DNA of 64,000 bases from Paractinoplanes ovalisporus (GTDB taxonomy: Bacteria; Actinomycetota; Actinomycetes; Mycobacteriales; Micromonosporaceae). Shown here one piece after another: positions 1-7,477 of the stretch (position 1 is the first letter of the stretch; the number at the start of each line of letters is the position of its first letter). A program made the position numbers and the translations under genes. The stretch is from positions 1-64,000 of the forward strand of contig NZ_JAENHP010000031.1 in the NCBI RefSeq assembly GCF_016834655.1, given 5' to 3'. Below the pieces are notes generated by a model. The model was not told the DNA's origin. It saw only the letters and a program-made list of their open reading frames with translations, and did no database searches.

Positions 1-135
1 GGCATCGGACGGCGGTGTGTGGTCACCGGCATCGGACGGCGGTGTGTGGTCACCGGCATCGGACGGCGGTGTGTGGTCACCGGCATCGGACGGCGGTGTG
101 TGGTCACCGGCATCGGACGGCGGTGTGCGGCCACC
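1..135 (-). repeat. 27-bp tandem repeat (five copies) inside the cydD frame
   Basis: Five consecutive 27-bp units, four identical and the fifth with two changes, run from the first base of the window. Read in the cydD frame they encode GDHTPPSDA repeated. The period is a multiple of three, so copy-number change would keep the frame. It lies after the ATPase domain, in what is probably a linker or tail. The left boundary is outside the window. Confidence 0.95.
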
Positions 136-2352
136 GGCATCAGGTGGCGATGTGGGCCCAACGGACGCGGGGTTGAGCGCGACGTGTGTCTGTGGACTGC
201 GTTTGATCGAGGCTGGTGGCGTGAGTCCGGTGGCGGTCGTCGGGTTGAGTGCGGCGGTGGGTTGGGTTGTTGACTCGGCGGCGGGTGGCGGGCTGAGTTC
301 GACGACGCGGTCGGCGGCGGCGAGCAGCGCTGGACGGTGGGCGACGACCAGGATCGCGACGCCGGACCGGGCTGCGGCGCGAAGGCGGTCGATCACCAAG
401 GACTCGGTGTCGGCGTCGAGGTGGGCGGTCGGCTCGTCCAGCAGCAACGTGATGGGCGGCCCGGCCGGGGGACTGTCGGTGGTGTCACCTGTGTGCGGAA
501 ATTCTATCGAAGCGCCAGTGCCGAAATCGGCCCCTGTGGATAACTTCGTGGTCGCTCTGGTGCCTGTGGACAACGGGAGCAGGGGAACTTTGTTCGGCGT
601 AGCGTGAGCGGCGTCCTGAGTGTCCGAGAGTTGTTCCTTGAGAAGGGAGGAAGGGCGGGATCCTTTACTGGGCAACGTGTTTGGCCGTGCCTGCCGTCGC
701 TGGAGGCTGTGGGCCTGGTGCAGCAGCGCGGCCAGGGCGAGACGCTGTCGTTGGCCGGCGGAGACTCCGATGCCGCGTTCGCCGAGCGGGGTGTCGGGTG
801 TGAGTTCGCCGCTCAAGCCGACGTCTCGCAGGGCCGCGCGCATCTCAGCGTCGGGGGTGCCGGCCGGGAAGAGGTCGGCGACCACGCGGGCGTGTGGCAG
901 CGTCGGGCGCTGGGGCAGGTAGAGCGCATTCGCGGCGTGCGCTAGACCCGCGGAGGGCGCGTGCAGTCCGGCCAGCGCCCGCAGGGCGGTCGTCTTGCCG
1001 GCGCCGGAGGGCCCAGCCAGTGCGACGATCTCACCGGGCCGAACCACGAGATCGTCGAGCGCGACCGCGTCGGCGGTGGTTCCGGGATAACGCGCGCGCA
1101 ACCCCAGAACGACGACGCCACCGGACGATTCCGCGTGACCGGTCCGCGGAGCTGCAACGGCCGGCGGTGTGTCGGTCAGGTCTGCGTGGCCGAGCTGCGG
1201 GGTTGCGAAGGCCGGTGGAGTGTCGGTCGGGTTCATGTGGCTGGGTTGTGGTGTTGCGGCGGCCGGAGGTGTGTCGGTCAGGTTCGCGTGGCTGGGGTGC
1301 GGCGCTGCGACGGGCGAGGGTGTGGCGGTCAGGATCTCGTCGACGTCGGAGATGACGGCGGTGGCGTCGGTGGACGCGTGGTAGCGGGCGGCCATCTCGC
1401 GTAGCGGGCGGTAGGCCTCGGGGGCCAGCAGGATCACCAGCAGGGCCGGGCCGAGGGCCAGGTTGCCGGAGGCGACGCGTAGGCCGGCCTCGACCGCGAT
1501 CAGGCCTACCGAGAGGGTGCCGACCAGGTCGAGGGCGGTTGACGAGAGGAACGCCACCCGCAGGACGCGCATCGTGGCCGAGCGGTACTGGTCGGTCAGG
1601 GTTTCGACGGTTGCGGTCTGACGGTCGGCGCGGCCGAAGACGCGGAGGGTGGGCAGGCCCCGGACCACGTCGAGGAAGTGGCCGGCCAAGCGGGCGTCGG
1701 CCTGCCAGCGACGGCGGGCCTGGGCCTGGGTGGCCCAGCCGGTCAGGGCGCCCAGCACGGGGATCAGGGGCAGCGTGACCAGGGCGACTACGGCCGAGGC
1801 GGGGTCGACCAGGGCCATCGCCACGATCACCATCGGCGGGAGGACCACGCCCAGGACCAGGGCCGGCAGGTAGCCGCTGAACCAGGGCTTGAGGGCGTCG
1901 ACGCCGGTGGTGAGGACGGCGGTCAGGCGACCGGTGCCGAAAGACGCCACCCAGGCCGGGCCGCGGCGGGGGAGGGCGGTCAGGATGGCGCGGCGGAGTT
2001 CGTCGGCGACCCGGGCGGCCGTGCGGCGGGCTACGACTTGTTCGGCCCATGACAGAGCGGCCCGGGCGGCGAACGCGCCTCCGAGCAGGACGGCCGCCGG
2101 CCAGCCGGGGCCACGGGTGACCAGGAGGGTCAGTGCAACCGCTACGGCCACGGTGACGCCGGCCTGGCCCGCTCCGAGCAGGGCCAGGCCGGCGATACCG
2201 GCCCGGCTGGTGCGGGCATGACGCACCAGCCGGGGGTCCAGCGGCCCGCGTGGCGGGGCAGACCGCTGGAACTCCGCGACCGGGAGAGCGGCCGTCGGAG
2301 CAGACAAGGAAGCAGCAGACACAGGAGCGGTGGGGGAGGGCACGGCGGTCAT
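1..2352 (-). CDS. cydD: Thiol reductant ABC exporter subunit CydD, C-terminal end beyond the window
   Basis: Membrane ABC transporter half (transmembrane plus ATPase) that exports thiols such as glutathione or cysteine and is needed to assemble bd oxidase. The start is an ATG overlapping the cydB stop (ATGA), in the order cydA-cydB-cydD. Membrane helices are followed by the nucleotide-binding domain: Walker A LAGPSGAGKT near 991-1020, signature VSAGQRQRLALAAL, Walker B ITLLLDEPTAHLD near 420-453, and the H-loop VAHRP. Three in-frame additions are unusual: a three-fold 19-residue Pro/Thr-rich repeat before the ATPase domain, about 78 residues inserted between signature helix and Walker B, and a nine-residue repeat at the window edge. 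The frame is open to base 1, so a CydD-CydC fusion is possible but cannot be seen. The insertion contains a rare TTA codon. Confidence 0.9.
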   Translation of the reverse strand, partial: MTAVPSPTAPVSAASLSAPTAALPVAEFQRSAPPRGPLDPRLVRHARTSRAGIAGLALLGAGQAGVTVAVAVALTLLVTRGPGWPAAVLLGGAFAARAALSWAEQVVARRTAARVADELRRAILTALPRRGPAWVASFGTGRLTAVLTTGVDALKPWFSGYLPALVLGVVLPPMVIVAMALVDPASAVVALVTLPLIPVLGALTGWATQAQARRRWQADARLAGHFLDVVRGLPTLRVFGRADRQTATVETLTDQYRSATMRVLRVAFLSSTALDLVGTLSVGLIAVEAGLRVASGNLALGPALLVILLAPEAYRPLREMAARYHASTDATAVISDVDEILTATPSPVAAPHPSHANLTDTPPAAATPQPSHMNPTDTPPAFATPQLGHADLTDTPPAVAAPRTGHAESSGGVVVLGLRARYPGTTADAVALDDLVVRPGEIVALAGPSGAGKTTALRALAGLHAPSAGLAHAANALYLPQRPTLPHARVVADLFPAGTPDAEMRAALRDVGLSGELTPDTPLGERGIGVSAGQRQRLALAALLHQAHSLQRRQARPNTLPSKGSRPSSLLKEQLSDTQDAAHATPNKVPLLPLSTGTRATTKLSTGADFGTGASIEFPHTGDTTDSPPAGPPITLLLDEPTAHLDADTESLVIDRLRAAARSGVAILVVAHRPALLAAADRVVELSPPPAAESTTQPTAALNPTTATGLTPPASIKRSPQTHVALNPASVGPTSPPDAGGRTPPSDAGDHTPPSDAGDHTPPSDAGDHTPPSDAGDHTPPSDA
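1159..1329 (-). repeat. 57-bp imperfect repeat (three copies) in the cydD linker
   Basis: Three imperfect 57-bp units encode a 19-residue repeat with the core NLTDTPPA, placed between the transmembrane region and the nucleotide-binding domain of CydD. The units differ at several bases, so this array is older or more diverged than the 27-bp array at the window edge. Confidence 0.8.
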
Positions 2353-3329
2353 GAGGGGACCCGCTCGCTGGCCACGCGGCGACGGAACACGTAGTAGGAG
2401 AAGGCCTGATAAGCCAGCACCCCGGGCAGGATCAGCACGCCGGCCCACGTGATCAGCGACAGGGCCTGCGGTGTGGCCGCCGCGGAGGTGCGGGTCAAGG
2501 CGAACGCCGGGTCCACGGTGCTGTGCAGCACTACCTGGCCGTGTGTGGTGAAGACGGCTACCACGGACCCAGCGACGATCAGCGCTGCTGTGGTGAAGGC
2601 CAGCGCCTCGCGGCTGGTTCGGGCCAGCAAGCCGGTGCCGAAACTCAGGACGGCTGCGGCCAACACGAGCGGCGAACCCGTGGCTGTGCCGGCCACCACC
2701 AGGGCCACGGCCCCGCCGGTGCCGCCCCATCGGGCCAGCGCGCGGGAACGGCGGCGCAGGGGTCCGCTCGTACGGAGGGAAAGGAACGTCGCCCCCAGCA
2801 GCAGCGCGGCCACCAGGGCGGCCGACGCGCCCAGCAACGCGGGGAGGGTGAACAGCGGTCCGAGCGTACGGGAAAGGCCGCTGCCCACCACCTGGCCGTC
2901 CGCCCCGATGGCCAGGCCACGCGTGAAGATGGCCAGCAGCGCGCCCCACAGCAGCACGATGCCGAGCGAGCTCAGCGCCAGCGCCAGGTCGGCCCGGCGG
3001 CGGTAGCGTTCGCCGTCGCCCTTGCCTCGGAACTCCAGCGCCACGCCGCGCACCGCCAGTAGGAGCAGGAGCACGACCATGGGGATGTAGAGCCCGGACA
3101 GCAACGCGCCGTACCAGGCGGGGAACGCCGCGAACGTCACGCCGATGGCGGCCACGAGCCAGACCTCGTTGCCGTCCCAGAACGGGCCGATGGTGCGTAC
3201 GGCGGCTCCTCGCTCGTGATCGTCCCGACCGAGCACGGGCCCCAGGATGCCGACGCCGAAGTCGAACCCCTCGAGCACGAAGAACAGCACCCAGGCGAGC
3301 ACGACGACCGAGAACCAGAAGGTGATCAT
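2349..3329 (-). CDS. cydB: Cytochrome bd ubiquinol oxidase subunit II
   Basis: Membrane subunit of the bd-type quinol oxidase, partner of CydA. 326 residues, the usual size for actinobacterial CydB. The N-terminus has the family pattern (FVLEGFDFGVG near residues 17-27, GPFWDGNEVWL near 48-58), followed by multiple hydrophobic helices. It begins 11 bp after cydA and its stop overlaps the cydD start (ATGA), so cydABD are very probably co-transcribed and co-translated. Confidence 0.96.
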   Translation of the reverse strand: MITFWFSVVVLAWVLFFVLEGFDFGVGILGPVLGRDDHERGAAVRTIGPFWDGNEVWLVAAIGVTFAAFPAWYGALLSGLYIPMVVLLLLLAVRGVALEFRGKGDGERYRRRADLALALSSLGIVLLWGALLAIFTRGLAIGADGQVVGSGLSRTLGPLFTLPALLGASAALVAALLLGATFLSLRTSGPLRRRSRALARWGGTGGAVALVVAGTATGSPLVLAAAVLSFGTGLLARTSREALAFTTAALIVAGSVVAVFTTHGQVVLHSTVDPAFALTRTSAAATPQALSLITWAGVLILPGVLAYQAFSYYVFRRRVASERVPS

Positions 3330-3340
3330 GTCGAGGCTCC

Positions 3341-4702
3341 TCAGTAGACGGGCGCGAGGTCAGCGGAAGAAGACGCGGGGGTGGAAGCAACAAGCGGCTG
3401 CCGGGCGAGATGGCGCACGAGCCGCAGCCAGACGACCGCGAGCACCCCGTAGACGACCGTGAAGCCGGCCAGCGACGCGATGACTTCCGAACTGGTCAGC
3501 CCGGGCGAGATCCCGTCGGCGACCTTGGAGATGCCGAACGCAATCCACGGCTGGCGCGCGGTCTCCGTGAAGATCCAGCCAAAGGTGTTGGCCGCGGCGG
3601 GAAGCAACGGGATCAGCGGCAGCCACCGGGTCAGCCAGCGAGGAGCTCGACGACCTTTCCGCGTACGCCACAGGTAGTAGCCCCCGATGACCATGGCGAG
3701 CATGCCCGCGCCGATCATCAGGCGGAACGTCCAGAAGGCGACCGGGATCATCGGCACGTACGAGCCGGGGCCGAACTCCGCCGCGTACTGGGCCTGCAGG
3801 TCGTCGATGCCCTGGACGGTCGCGCCGGGGTCACCCTTGGCCAGGATCGAGAGCAGCCAGGGGATCTCGAGCGCGAACTCGGGCAGCGGTTTCCCGGTCG
3901 CGAACACGGCGAACGGCGCGCCCGAGGTCGTCTCGTACAGGGCCTCGGCGGCGGCCATCTTCATCGGCTGCACCTCGGTGATGACCTTGCCCAGGTGGTC
4001 GCCGGTGAGCGCCGTGAACCCGCCGCCGACCAGCGTCAGCCAGGCGCCGAGACGGGCCAGGACTCCGTACGCGGGATCGGCCGCGAGACGCCACACGCCC
4101 AGCGCGAGCAGGAGCGCGCCGCCGACCATGACCGCCCCCGACATGGTGTGCGGGAACGCCGCCAGGTTGACCTTGTTGAGCATCAGCTCGGTGAACGAGG
4201 TGAGCCGGGCCCGCCCGGTGACGGGGTCGAGGGCGTACGCGACGGGGTTCTGCATGAAGCTGTTGGCGGCCAGGATGATGAACGCGCTGAGCAGCGTGCC
4301 GACCGCGACGATGACGATGCAGGCGGTGTGGACGAGGCGGGGCAGGCGGTCCCACCCGAAATACCAGAGCGCGAGGAACGTCGCCTCGAGGAAGAACGCG
4401 AGCATGCCCTCGATGGCGAGCGTGGGCCCGAAGACGTCGCCGTAGAAGTTGGCGAACGCGCTCCACCCCAGGCCGAACTGGAACTCCTGCACGAGCCCGG
4501 TGACCACGCCGACCGCAAACGTGACGATCAGCAGCTTGCCCACGAACTTCGTCAGATGCAGGTAGTGCTCCTTCTTCGTGCGCAGCCAGGCGATCTGCAG
4601 TCCGGCGGCACTGGCGGCGAGGCTGATCGACAGCGGCACGAAGAAGTAGTGATAGATCGTCACGACCGCGAACTGCAGCCTGGTCAGATCCAGCACGTCC
4701 AT
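3341..4702 (-). CDS. cydA: Cytochrome bd ubiquinol oxidase subunit I
   Basis: Quinol-oxidising, haem-carrying subunit of the high-affinity terminal oxidase. 453 residues. Visible haem and quinol features: an N-terminal His (IYHYFF, His18), a second His in FPHTMSGAV, and the Q-loop-proximal signature ETARQPW (family GRQPW). The length fits a short Q-loop enzyme. First gene of the cydABD operon. The promoter region is shared with the divergent BlaI-type repressor and is filled with overlapping dyads, so oxidase expression is likely controlled by that repressor (inference). Confidence 0.97.
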   Translation of the reverse strand: MDVLDLTRLQFAVVTIYHYFFVPLSISLAASAAGLQIAWLRTKKEHYLHLTKFVGKLLIVTFAVGVVTGLVQEFQFGLGWSAFANFYGDVFGPTLAIEGMLAFFLEATFLALWYFGWDRLPRLVHTACIVIVAVGTLLSAFIILAANSFMQNPVAYALDPVTGRARLTSFTELMLNKVNLAAFPHTMSGAVMVGGALLLALGVWRLAADPAYGVLARLGAWLTLVGGGFTALTGDHLGKVITEVQPMKMAAAEALYETTSGAPFAVFATGKPLPEFALEIPWLLSILAKGDPGATVQGIDDLQAQYAAEFGPGSYVPMIPVAFWTFRLMIGAGMLAMVIGGYYLWRTRKGRRAPRWLTRWLPLIPLLPAAANTFGWIFTETARQPWIAFGISKVADGISPGLTSSEVIASLAGFTVVYGVLAVVWLRLVRHLARQPLVASTPASSSADLAPVY

Positions 4703-4714
4703 GGGAGGCCCCCT

Positions 4715-4749
4715 CTACGACGTCTCGTAGTAGATACTACGCCACGTAG
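4715..4749. promoter_or_regulatory. Cluster of three overlapping dyads between cydA and blaI
   Basis: The 75-bp divergent gap holds a perfect inverted repeat, CGTAGTAGATACTACG (4726-4741). It is overlapped by CTACGA/TCGTAG (4715-4720/4725-4730) on one side and CTACG/CGTAG (4737-4741/4745-4749) on the other. Repeated TAC/GTA half sites are typical of BlaI/MecI-family operators. Repression of both the cyd operon and the repressor-protease pair is inferred from position. Confidence 0.8.
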
Positions 4750-4777
4750 TACGACGGGATGCAGTAGACTTCGTGAC

Positions 4778-5128
4778 ATGGCTCTCGGTGATCTGGAACG
4801 CGAGGTCATGACGCAGTTGTGGGACGCCGGTGAGCCCCTCACCGTGCGGCAGGTGCACGAGCGCCTGAGCCGTCAGCGCGACTTGGCCTATACGACGGTG
4901 ATGACCGTGCTCGACCGGCTGGCGAAAAAGGGTGTCGTCACCCAGCAGAAGGCGGACCGCGCTTACAAGTACGCCCCTTCGCAGTCCCGTGAGGAGATGA
5001 CGGCCTCGGTCATGCTCGATGCGCTCAGTTCGAGCGTGGATCAGGACGCGGCTCTCGCCTACTTCGTCGGTCAGCTCTCGCCGGACGCGCTCGCGGCCGC
5101 CATCGAGGCGTCACAAAAACAGAAATGA
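4778..5128 (+). CDS. BlaI/MecI/CopY-family transcriptional repressor
   Basis: 116-residue winged-helix repressor beginning MALGDLEREVMTQLW, with the family's recognition segment (AYTTVMTVLDRLAKKG, about residues 38-53) and a dimerising C-terminal tail. Such proteins bind TAC/GTA dyads and are released when a membrane M56 protease cleaves them. Its stop overlaps the start of an M56 protease gene (ATGA), the classic repressor/sensor-protease arrangement. The adjacent dyad cluster and divergent cydABD suggest the oxidase is its target. No beta-lactamase gene is nearby. Confidence 0.93.
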   Translation: MALGDLEREVMTQLWDAGEPLTVRQVHERLSRQRDLAYTTVMTVLDRLAKKGVVTQQKADRAYKYAPSQSREEMTASVMLDALSSSVDQDAALAYFVGQLSPDALAAAIEASQKQK

Positions 5129-6033
5129 CCGCGCTGCTGCTGGGCGCACTCGGCCTGACGCTGTCGCTCGTCGTGCCCGGCCTCCTGGCCAACGCCCGCT
5201 GGCCCGACCGCGCCCCGGCCGCCGCCGTCGCCCTCTGGCAGTCGATCACCCTGACCGGCGTGCTGGCCGCCCTCGGCGTCGTGCTCGCTGCACCCGAGGA
5301 GGTCACCCGCGCCGCGGACTCCGGCCGGCGGGTGACCGAGGTCGCGGTGATCGGCGCGCTCGTGGTCGCCGCCGTGATCATCCTGCGGTTGCTCATCTCG
5401 CTGGCCGGCGTGACCCGTCGCTCGCGGGCCCGCCGCGCCCGGCACCGGATGCTCGTCGACCTGCTCGACCGGGCCGAGCAGCACCGCGAGATCGGCCCCG
5501 ACCACCTGCGCGTGCTCGACGGCGCCCTGCCGCTGGCCTACTGCGTGCCCGGCCGCGAACCCCGGGTGGTGCTCAGCCGCGGCGTGTTGCAGGTGCTCGA
5601 CCGCGAACAGATCAACGCCGTCCTCGCCCACGAGCAGACCCACCTGCGGCACCGGCACGAGGTGGTGATGGAGTCGTTCACCGCCTTCTACCGCGCCGTG
5701 CCGGGGCCGTTGCGCAGCCGTCAGCCCCTCGACGCCGTACATCTGCTGCTCGAAATGATCGCCGACGACGCCGCGCGCCGGCGGGTGGGCGCCGAGCCGC
5801 TGCGGGCCGCGCTGGAGCGGCTGACCGACGCCGTCCCTCTCGCGGAGGACGTGAAGCCCGACCCGAGGGGTGACGCACGTCGCAGACGGCTTGATCGGCT
5901 GTCCGCGTCGCACACCCCGTCCGTCGCCCTCAACGTGCTGGCCGGGGTCGCCGCGGTCGGCCTGCTGGTGTTACCCACCGTGATCCTGGTGTTGCCTTGG
6001 CTCGACAAAGCTCTAGATAAGTGGCCTCTCTAG
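5125..6033 (+). CDS. M56-family membrane zinc metalloprotease (BlaR1/MecR1-like)
   Basis: 302-residue membrane protease with two N-terminal hydrophobic segments, a cytoplasmic zinc-protease core with HEQTH (His169-His173), and a C-terminal membrane segment. It lacks the extracellular penicillin-binding sensor of true BlaR1, as do most actinobacterial members. Translationally coupled to the upstream BlaI-type repressor, which is its likely substrate. Residue 283 is a TTA leucine codon, rare in DNA of this composition. The activating signal is unknown; proximity to bd-oxidase genes hints at respiratory or redox stress (inference). Confidence 0.9.
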   Translation: MTALLLGALGLTLSLVVPGLLANARWPDRAPAAAVALWQSITLTGVLAALGVVLAAPEEVTRAADSGRRVTEVAVIGALVVAAVIILRLLISLAGVTRRSRARRARHRMLVDLLDRAEQHREIGPDHLRVLDGALPLAYCVPGREPRVVLSRGVLQVLDREQINAVLAHEQTHLRHRHEVVMESFTAFYRAVPGPLRSRQPLDAVHLLLEMIADDAARRRVGAEPLRAALERLTDAVPLAEDVKPDPRGDARRRRLDRLSASHTPSVALNVLAGVAAVGLLVLPTVILVLPWLDKALDKWPL

Positions 6034-6154
6034 TCACTCAGCGTAGAACGGGACGAGCGCAAAGTTTCCTCGCCGGTGCGCCTTTATATAAGGACATGAT
6101 CGGGAGTACGGTGTTCTCCGGTCCGGCAGCCCCCCATCGTCCATCAGGCCGATC

Positions 6155-6294
6155 TGACGGATCACCGCTCAATCGCCATTCGTGGCGAGCCGGGGACCCG
6201 AGTAGTCGGGGTGAAGCCGTGGAACCTCGCGGCCGGGCGCGCTTCCCGTCCGAACCCGTCAGCTAACCCGGTCGGCGGATGAGGGAAGAAAGGA
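6155..6294 (+). ncRNA. Cyclic di-AMP riboswitch (ydaO-yuaA type)
   Basis: The 5' leader of the NlpC/P60 gene carries the conserved blocks of the ydaO-yuaA class: GAGCCGGGGACCC near 6186, GGGGTGAAGCCG near 6209, CCGAACCCGTCAGCTAACC near 6250, and a 3' purine-rich GAGGGAAGAAAGGA near 6281. Spacing and order match the actinobacterial form that controls cell-wall hydrolases. Ligand binding normally switches expression off. The boundaries are approximate because I judged conservation by eye. Confidence 0.85.
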
Positions 6295-6306
6295 CACCTC
6301 ACCTAC

Positions 6307-7284
6307 GTGCGTCGCGCCGCAGTAGTGCGCAGCCTGGTCTGCGCCGCCGCCGCGGTCGGGATCCTCTTCTCCGGACCCGCCGTGGCGCATGCCACACCCT
6401 CGCCGGGATCGGTCGAGGCGCAGATCGACAAGCAGTGGAACCAGCTCGAGCCCGTCATCGAGCAGTACAACGACGTGCACGGCAAGCTGATCAAGAACCA
6501 GGCCCAGCAGAAGAAGCTGGCCGCCCAGATCACCCCGCTCCAGGTGAAGGTCGACCTCGCCATGCAGCAGGTGCGCGGGCTGGCGGTCGACGCCTACAAG
6601 CAGGGCTCGCCCAGCGCGCTCAACGCCATGCTGATCACGGGCTCGCCCACCGGGCTGACCGATAAGCTGATGTACCTCGATCAGCTCGCCCGGCACCAGC
6701 AGGAGCAGATCGCCGACGTCGCGGCCCTGCGCGACAAGCTGGCCGCGACCAAGGCCGACCTCGACGCCGTCACCAAGTCGGTCGCCGCGCGCGACGTCGA
6801 CCTGGCGCAGCGCAAGAAGGCGATCGAAACCAAGATCACCTCGCTGCAGAAGCTGCGGATCCAGGCGTACGGGGCCTCGGGCGCCGACGACGGGCCGTAC
6901 AAGACCGGTCCGTGCCCGGTCGACTACACCAACGACAAGGGTGGACGCGCCGCCCAGCGCGCCTGTGACCTGGTCGGCCTGCCGTACGTCTTCGGCTCGG
7001 CCGGGCCCAACTCGTACGACTGCTCGGGTCTGACCCAGGCCGCGTGGGCGAGTGTCGGGGTGCACCTGGACCACTACACGAAGGACCAGTGGAACCAGGG
7101 CCGGCCCGTGTCGGCGGACGAGCTTCAACCGGGTGACCTGGTGTTCTACTACCCGGGCAGCCTCCATCACGTCGCCATCTATATCGGTGACGGCATGGTG
7201 GTGCACGCGCCGCACACGGGCGACCACGTGCGGATGGCGACGATCGACCGGGGCCCGATCGCGGGTTACCGGCGGCCGGGCTAG
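6307..7284 (+). CDS. Secreted NlpC/P60 peptidoglycan endopeptidase
   Basis: 325-residue cell-wall hydrolase starting at GTG: signal peptide (residues 1-29, ending around VAHA), long coiled-coil region (about 30-190), then a C-terminal NlpC/P60 domain with catalytic Cys239 (SYDCSGL) and His288 (HHVAIYIGDG). The family cleaves D-Glu-diaminopimelate links in peptidoglycan peptides, and the coiled-coil plus NlpC layout is RipA/RipC-like. Expression is probably controlled by the c-di-AMP riboswitch directly upstream. The last 60 bp are duplicated just after the stop codon. Confidence 0.95.
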   Translation: MRRAAVVRSLVCAAAAVGILFSGPAVAHATPSPGSVEAQIDKQWNQLEPVIEQYNDVHGKLIKNQAQQKKLAAQITPLQVKVDLAMQQVRGLAVDAYKQGSPSALNAMLITGSPTGLTDKLMYLDQLARHQQEQIADVAALRDKLAATKADLDAVTKSVAARDVDLAQRKKAIETKITSLQKLRIQAYGASGADDGPYKTGPCPVDYTNDKGGRAAQRACDLVGLPYVFGSAGPNSYDCSGLTQAAWASVGVHLDHYTKDQWNQGRPVSADELQPGDLVFYYPGSLHHVAIYIGDGMVVHAPHTGDHVRMATIDRGPIAGYRRPG

Positions 7285-7350
7285 AACGCGCGACCAGGTG
7301 CGGATGGCGACGATCGACCGGGCCCGATCGCGGGTTACCGACGGCCGGGC
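7221..7350 (+). repeat. Direct duplication of the 3' end of the NlpC/P60 gene
   Basis: Bases 7221-7281 (the last codons of the gene) recur with few changes at 7291-7350, just after the stop. The second copy lacks one G and the TAG is changed to CAG. It looks like a tandem duplication that left a non-coding tail copy in the 3' untranslated region. Confidence 0.9.
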
Positions 7351-7372
7351 CAGACGGGCACCGAAGCAGTGA

Positions 7373-7409
7373 TCGAAGGCCGTCGGGGCGGGTCCCCGGC
7401 GGCCTTCGA
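7373..7409 (+). terminator. Hairpin terminator after the NlpC/P60 gene
   Basis: A long GC-rich stem (TCGAAGGCCG... pairing with ...CGGCCTTCGA, one mismatch) with a short loop lies 90 bp after the stop and 70 bp before the next gene. There is no U-tract, which is usual in actinomycetes. Confidence 0.75.
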
Positions 7410-7477
7410 CGTTCGGCGATCGAGCGCGGGGTCGGTCGCGGACAAGCGTTGATCCGGCGCGGGCATAATTCCATGGC

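Noticed and set aside
1031..2050. Alternative minus-strand protein of 339 residues
   Set aside because: It is a shifted frame of cydD. The frame starting at 2352 contains the Walker A, signature and Walker B motifs.
4723..4749. LexA or Fur box between cydA and blaI
   Set aside because: The dyads have TAC/GTA half sites and a BlaI-type repressor is adjacent; they do not match LexA or Fur patterns.
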